Assembly (NCBI RefSeq): GCF_001625305.1
Contig: NW_017804331.1
Location: 882,507 to 946,506, forward strand
Length of the DNA stretch: 64,000 nt
DNA from: Branchiostoma belcheri
Lineage: Eukaryota; Chordata; Leptocardii; Amphioxiformes; Branchiostomatidae
Direction of reading: 5' to 3'
Of this stretch, positions 63,380 to 64,000 are shown piece after piece; the first letter of the stretch is position 1, and every line of letters begins with the position of its first letter. A program made the position numbers and the translations under genes. The notes beneath the pieces were generated by a model. The model made no database searches and was not told the DNA's origin. It was given only the letters and a program-made list of their open reading frames with translations.

Positions 63380-64000
63380 CCATAAAACGATTCGAACGCG
63401 TTTCGCCCTAACCGCGTGTGCCCCTTTCGAAAATTCGAATACAGAATCCGGACGTTGGAATTGATGTTGCATTTTAGGGTTCAGTGGCACCAACTTTTGG
63501 CTCATCTTGCATTGAAAGGCGCGTTTTCTTGGGTGGGTATGATATAAATAAAATACAACATGGTGTATTCCGCATCGCCCTCGGTCCCGGCCCTCCCGCG
63601 AGTCGGATCGCCCTCCGGCCTGCGGCCGTCGGGCGATCCGACCCGCGGTCGGGCCGATACCTCGGGCGATACGGAATACCCCGTATGAATACCACGTGTT
63701 GTATTCTATATGGATACGCGCGGACTATGCTTCGGTATGGCTCTGGATAAAGGAGGATAAAGGAGGGCCGGGACCGAGGGCAATGCGGAATACACCGTGT
63801 TGTATTTTATTTATGTCATACCCACCCAAGAAAACACGCTTTCAATGCAAGATGAGCCAAAAGTTGGTAGCCTGGGTACAAAGTTGGTGCCACTAAATCC
63901 TAAAATGCAACAACATCAATTCTAACGTCCGGATTCTGTATTCGAATTTTCGAAAGGGGCACAAGCGGGTAGGGCGAAACGCGTTCGAATCGTTTTATGG
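63380..64000. repeat. long inverted repeat at the window edge
   Basis: Left arm 63380-63596 (starting CCATAAAACGATTCGAACGC) and right arm 63763-64000 (ending GCGTTCGAATCGTTTTATGG) are complementary. The right arm has about 20 extra bases near 63870 (AGCCTGGGTACAAAGTTGG). The loop holds a GGATCGCCC hairpin. Pairing reaches the last base, so the arms may extend beyond the window. Confidence 0.92.

Overview
The window is animal nuclear DNA. The host is most likely an invertebrate chordate, and amphioxus (Branchiostoma) is my best guess. The reasons are two metazoan genes with intron/exon structure and GT-AG splice sites, AT-rich intergenic DNA, CpG-rich promoters, and a very dense load of short DNA transposons, LINE 3' ends and minisatellites. 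There is no bacterial-style gene packing. The species call is an inference; the genes and repeats are read directly.

Genes. Two protein genes can be supported, and they point away from each other. On the plus strand at 31740-38265 lies a NOVA-family neuronal splicing factor with three KH domains and four coding exons. Its protein is 504 residues once two one-base indels in G runs of the last exon (37576-37579 and 38125-38128) are allowed for. A second, phase-compatible first exon sits at 32917-32944. On the minus strand at 29265-27758 lies the 5' part of a CCSAP-like gene (centriole, cilia and spindle-associated protein). Its first two exons join in perfect phase; a third is less sure, and the C-terminal exons were not found. 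About 2.5 kb separates the two start codons.

Layout. 1-27 kb: repeats and unassigned AT-rich DNA. These include seven or more copies of a PIF/Harbinger-like MITE (family A), hAT-like elements, a family with 6-bp target duplications (family D), foldback elements with 9-bp duplications, and LINE tails. 27.7-29.3 kb: CCSAP-like gene. 29.4-31.0 kb: a packed block of nested MITEs. 31.2-40 kb: NOVA with its CpG-rich promoters and likely 3' UTR; from 34.9 to 40.4 kb I see no recognisable transposon. 40-64 kb: hAT-like elements, several tandem arrays, long palindromes, LINE C-terminal fragments, and a 620-bp inverted repeat running off the right edge.

Themes. (1) Three loci (14.3, 21.3 and 52.1 kb) share a hammerhead-ribozyme-like layout: conserved boxes flank a stem whose sequence differs but whose pairing is kept. 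(2) A set of foldback MITEs beginning TAGYCT carries 9-bp target duplications, and their ends appear to have seeded four separate minisatellites. (3) Family D shows 6-bp target duplications at six of seven complete copies. All repeat family letters here are my own labels for this window.
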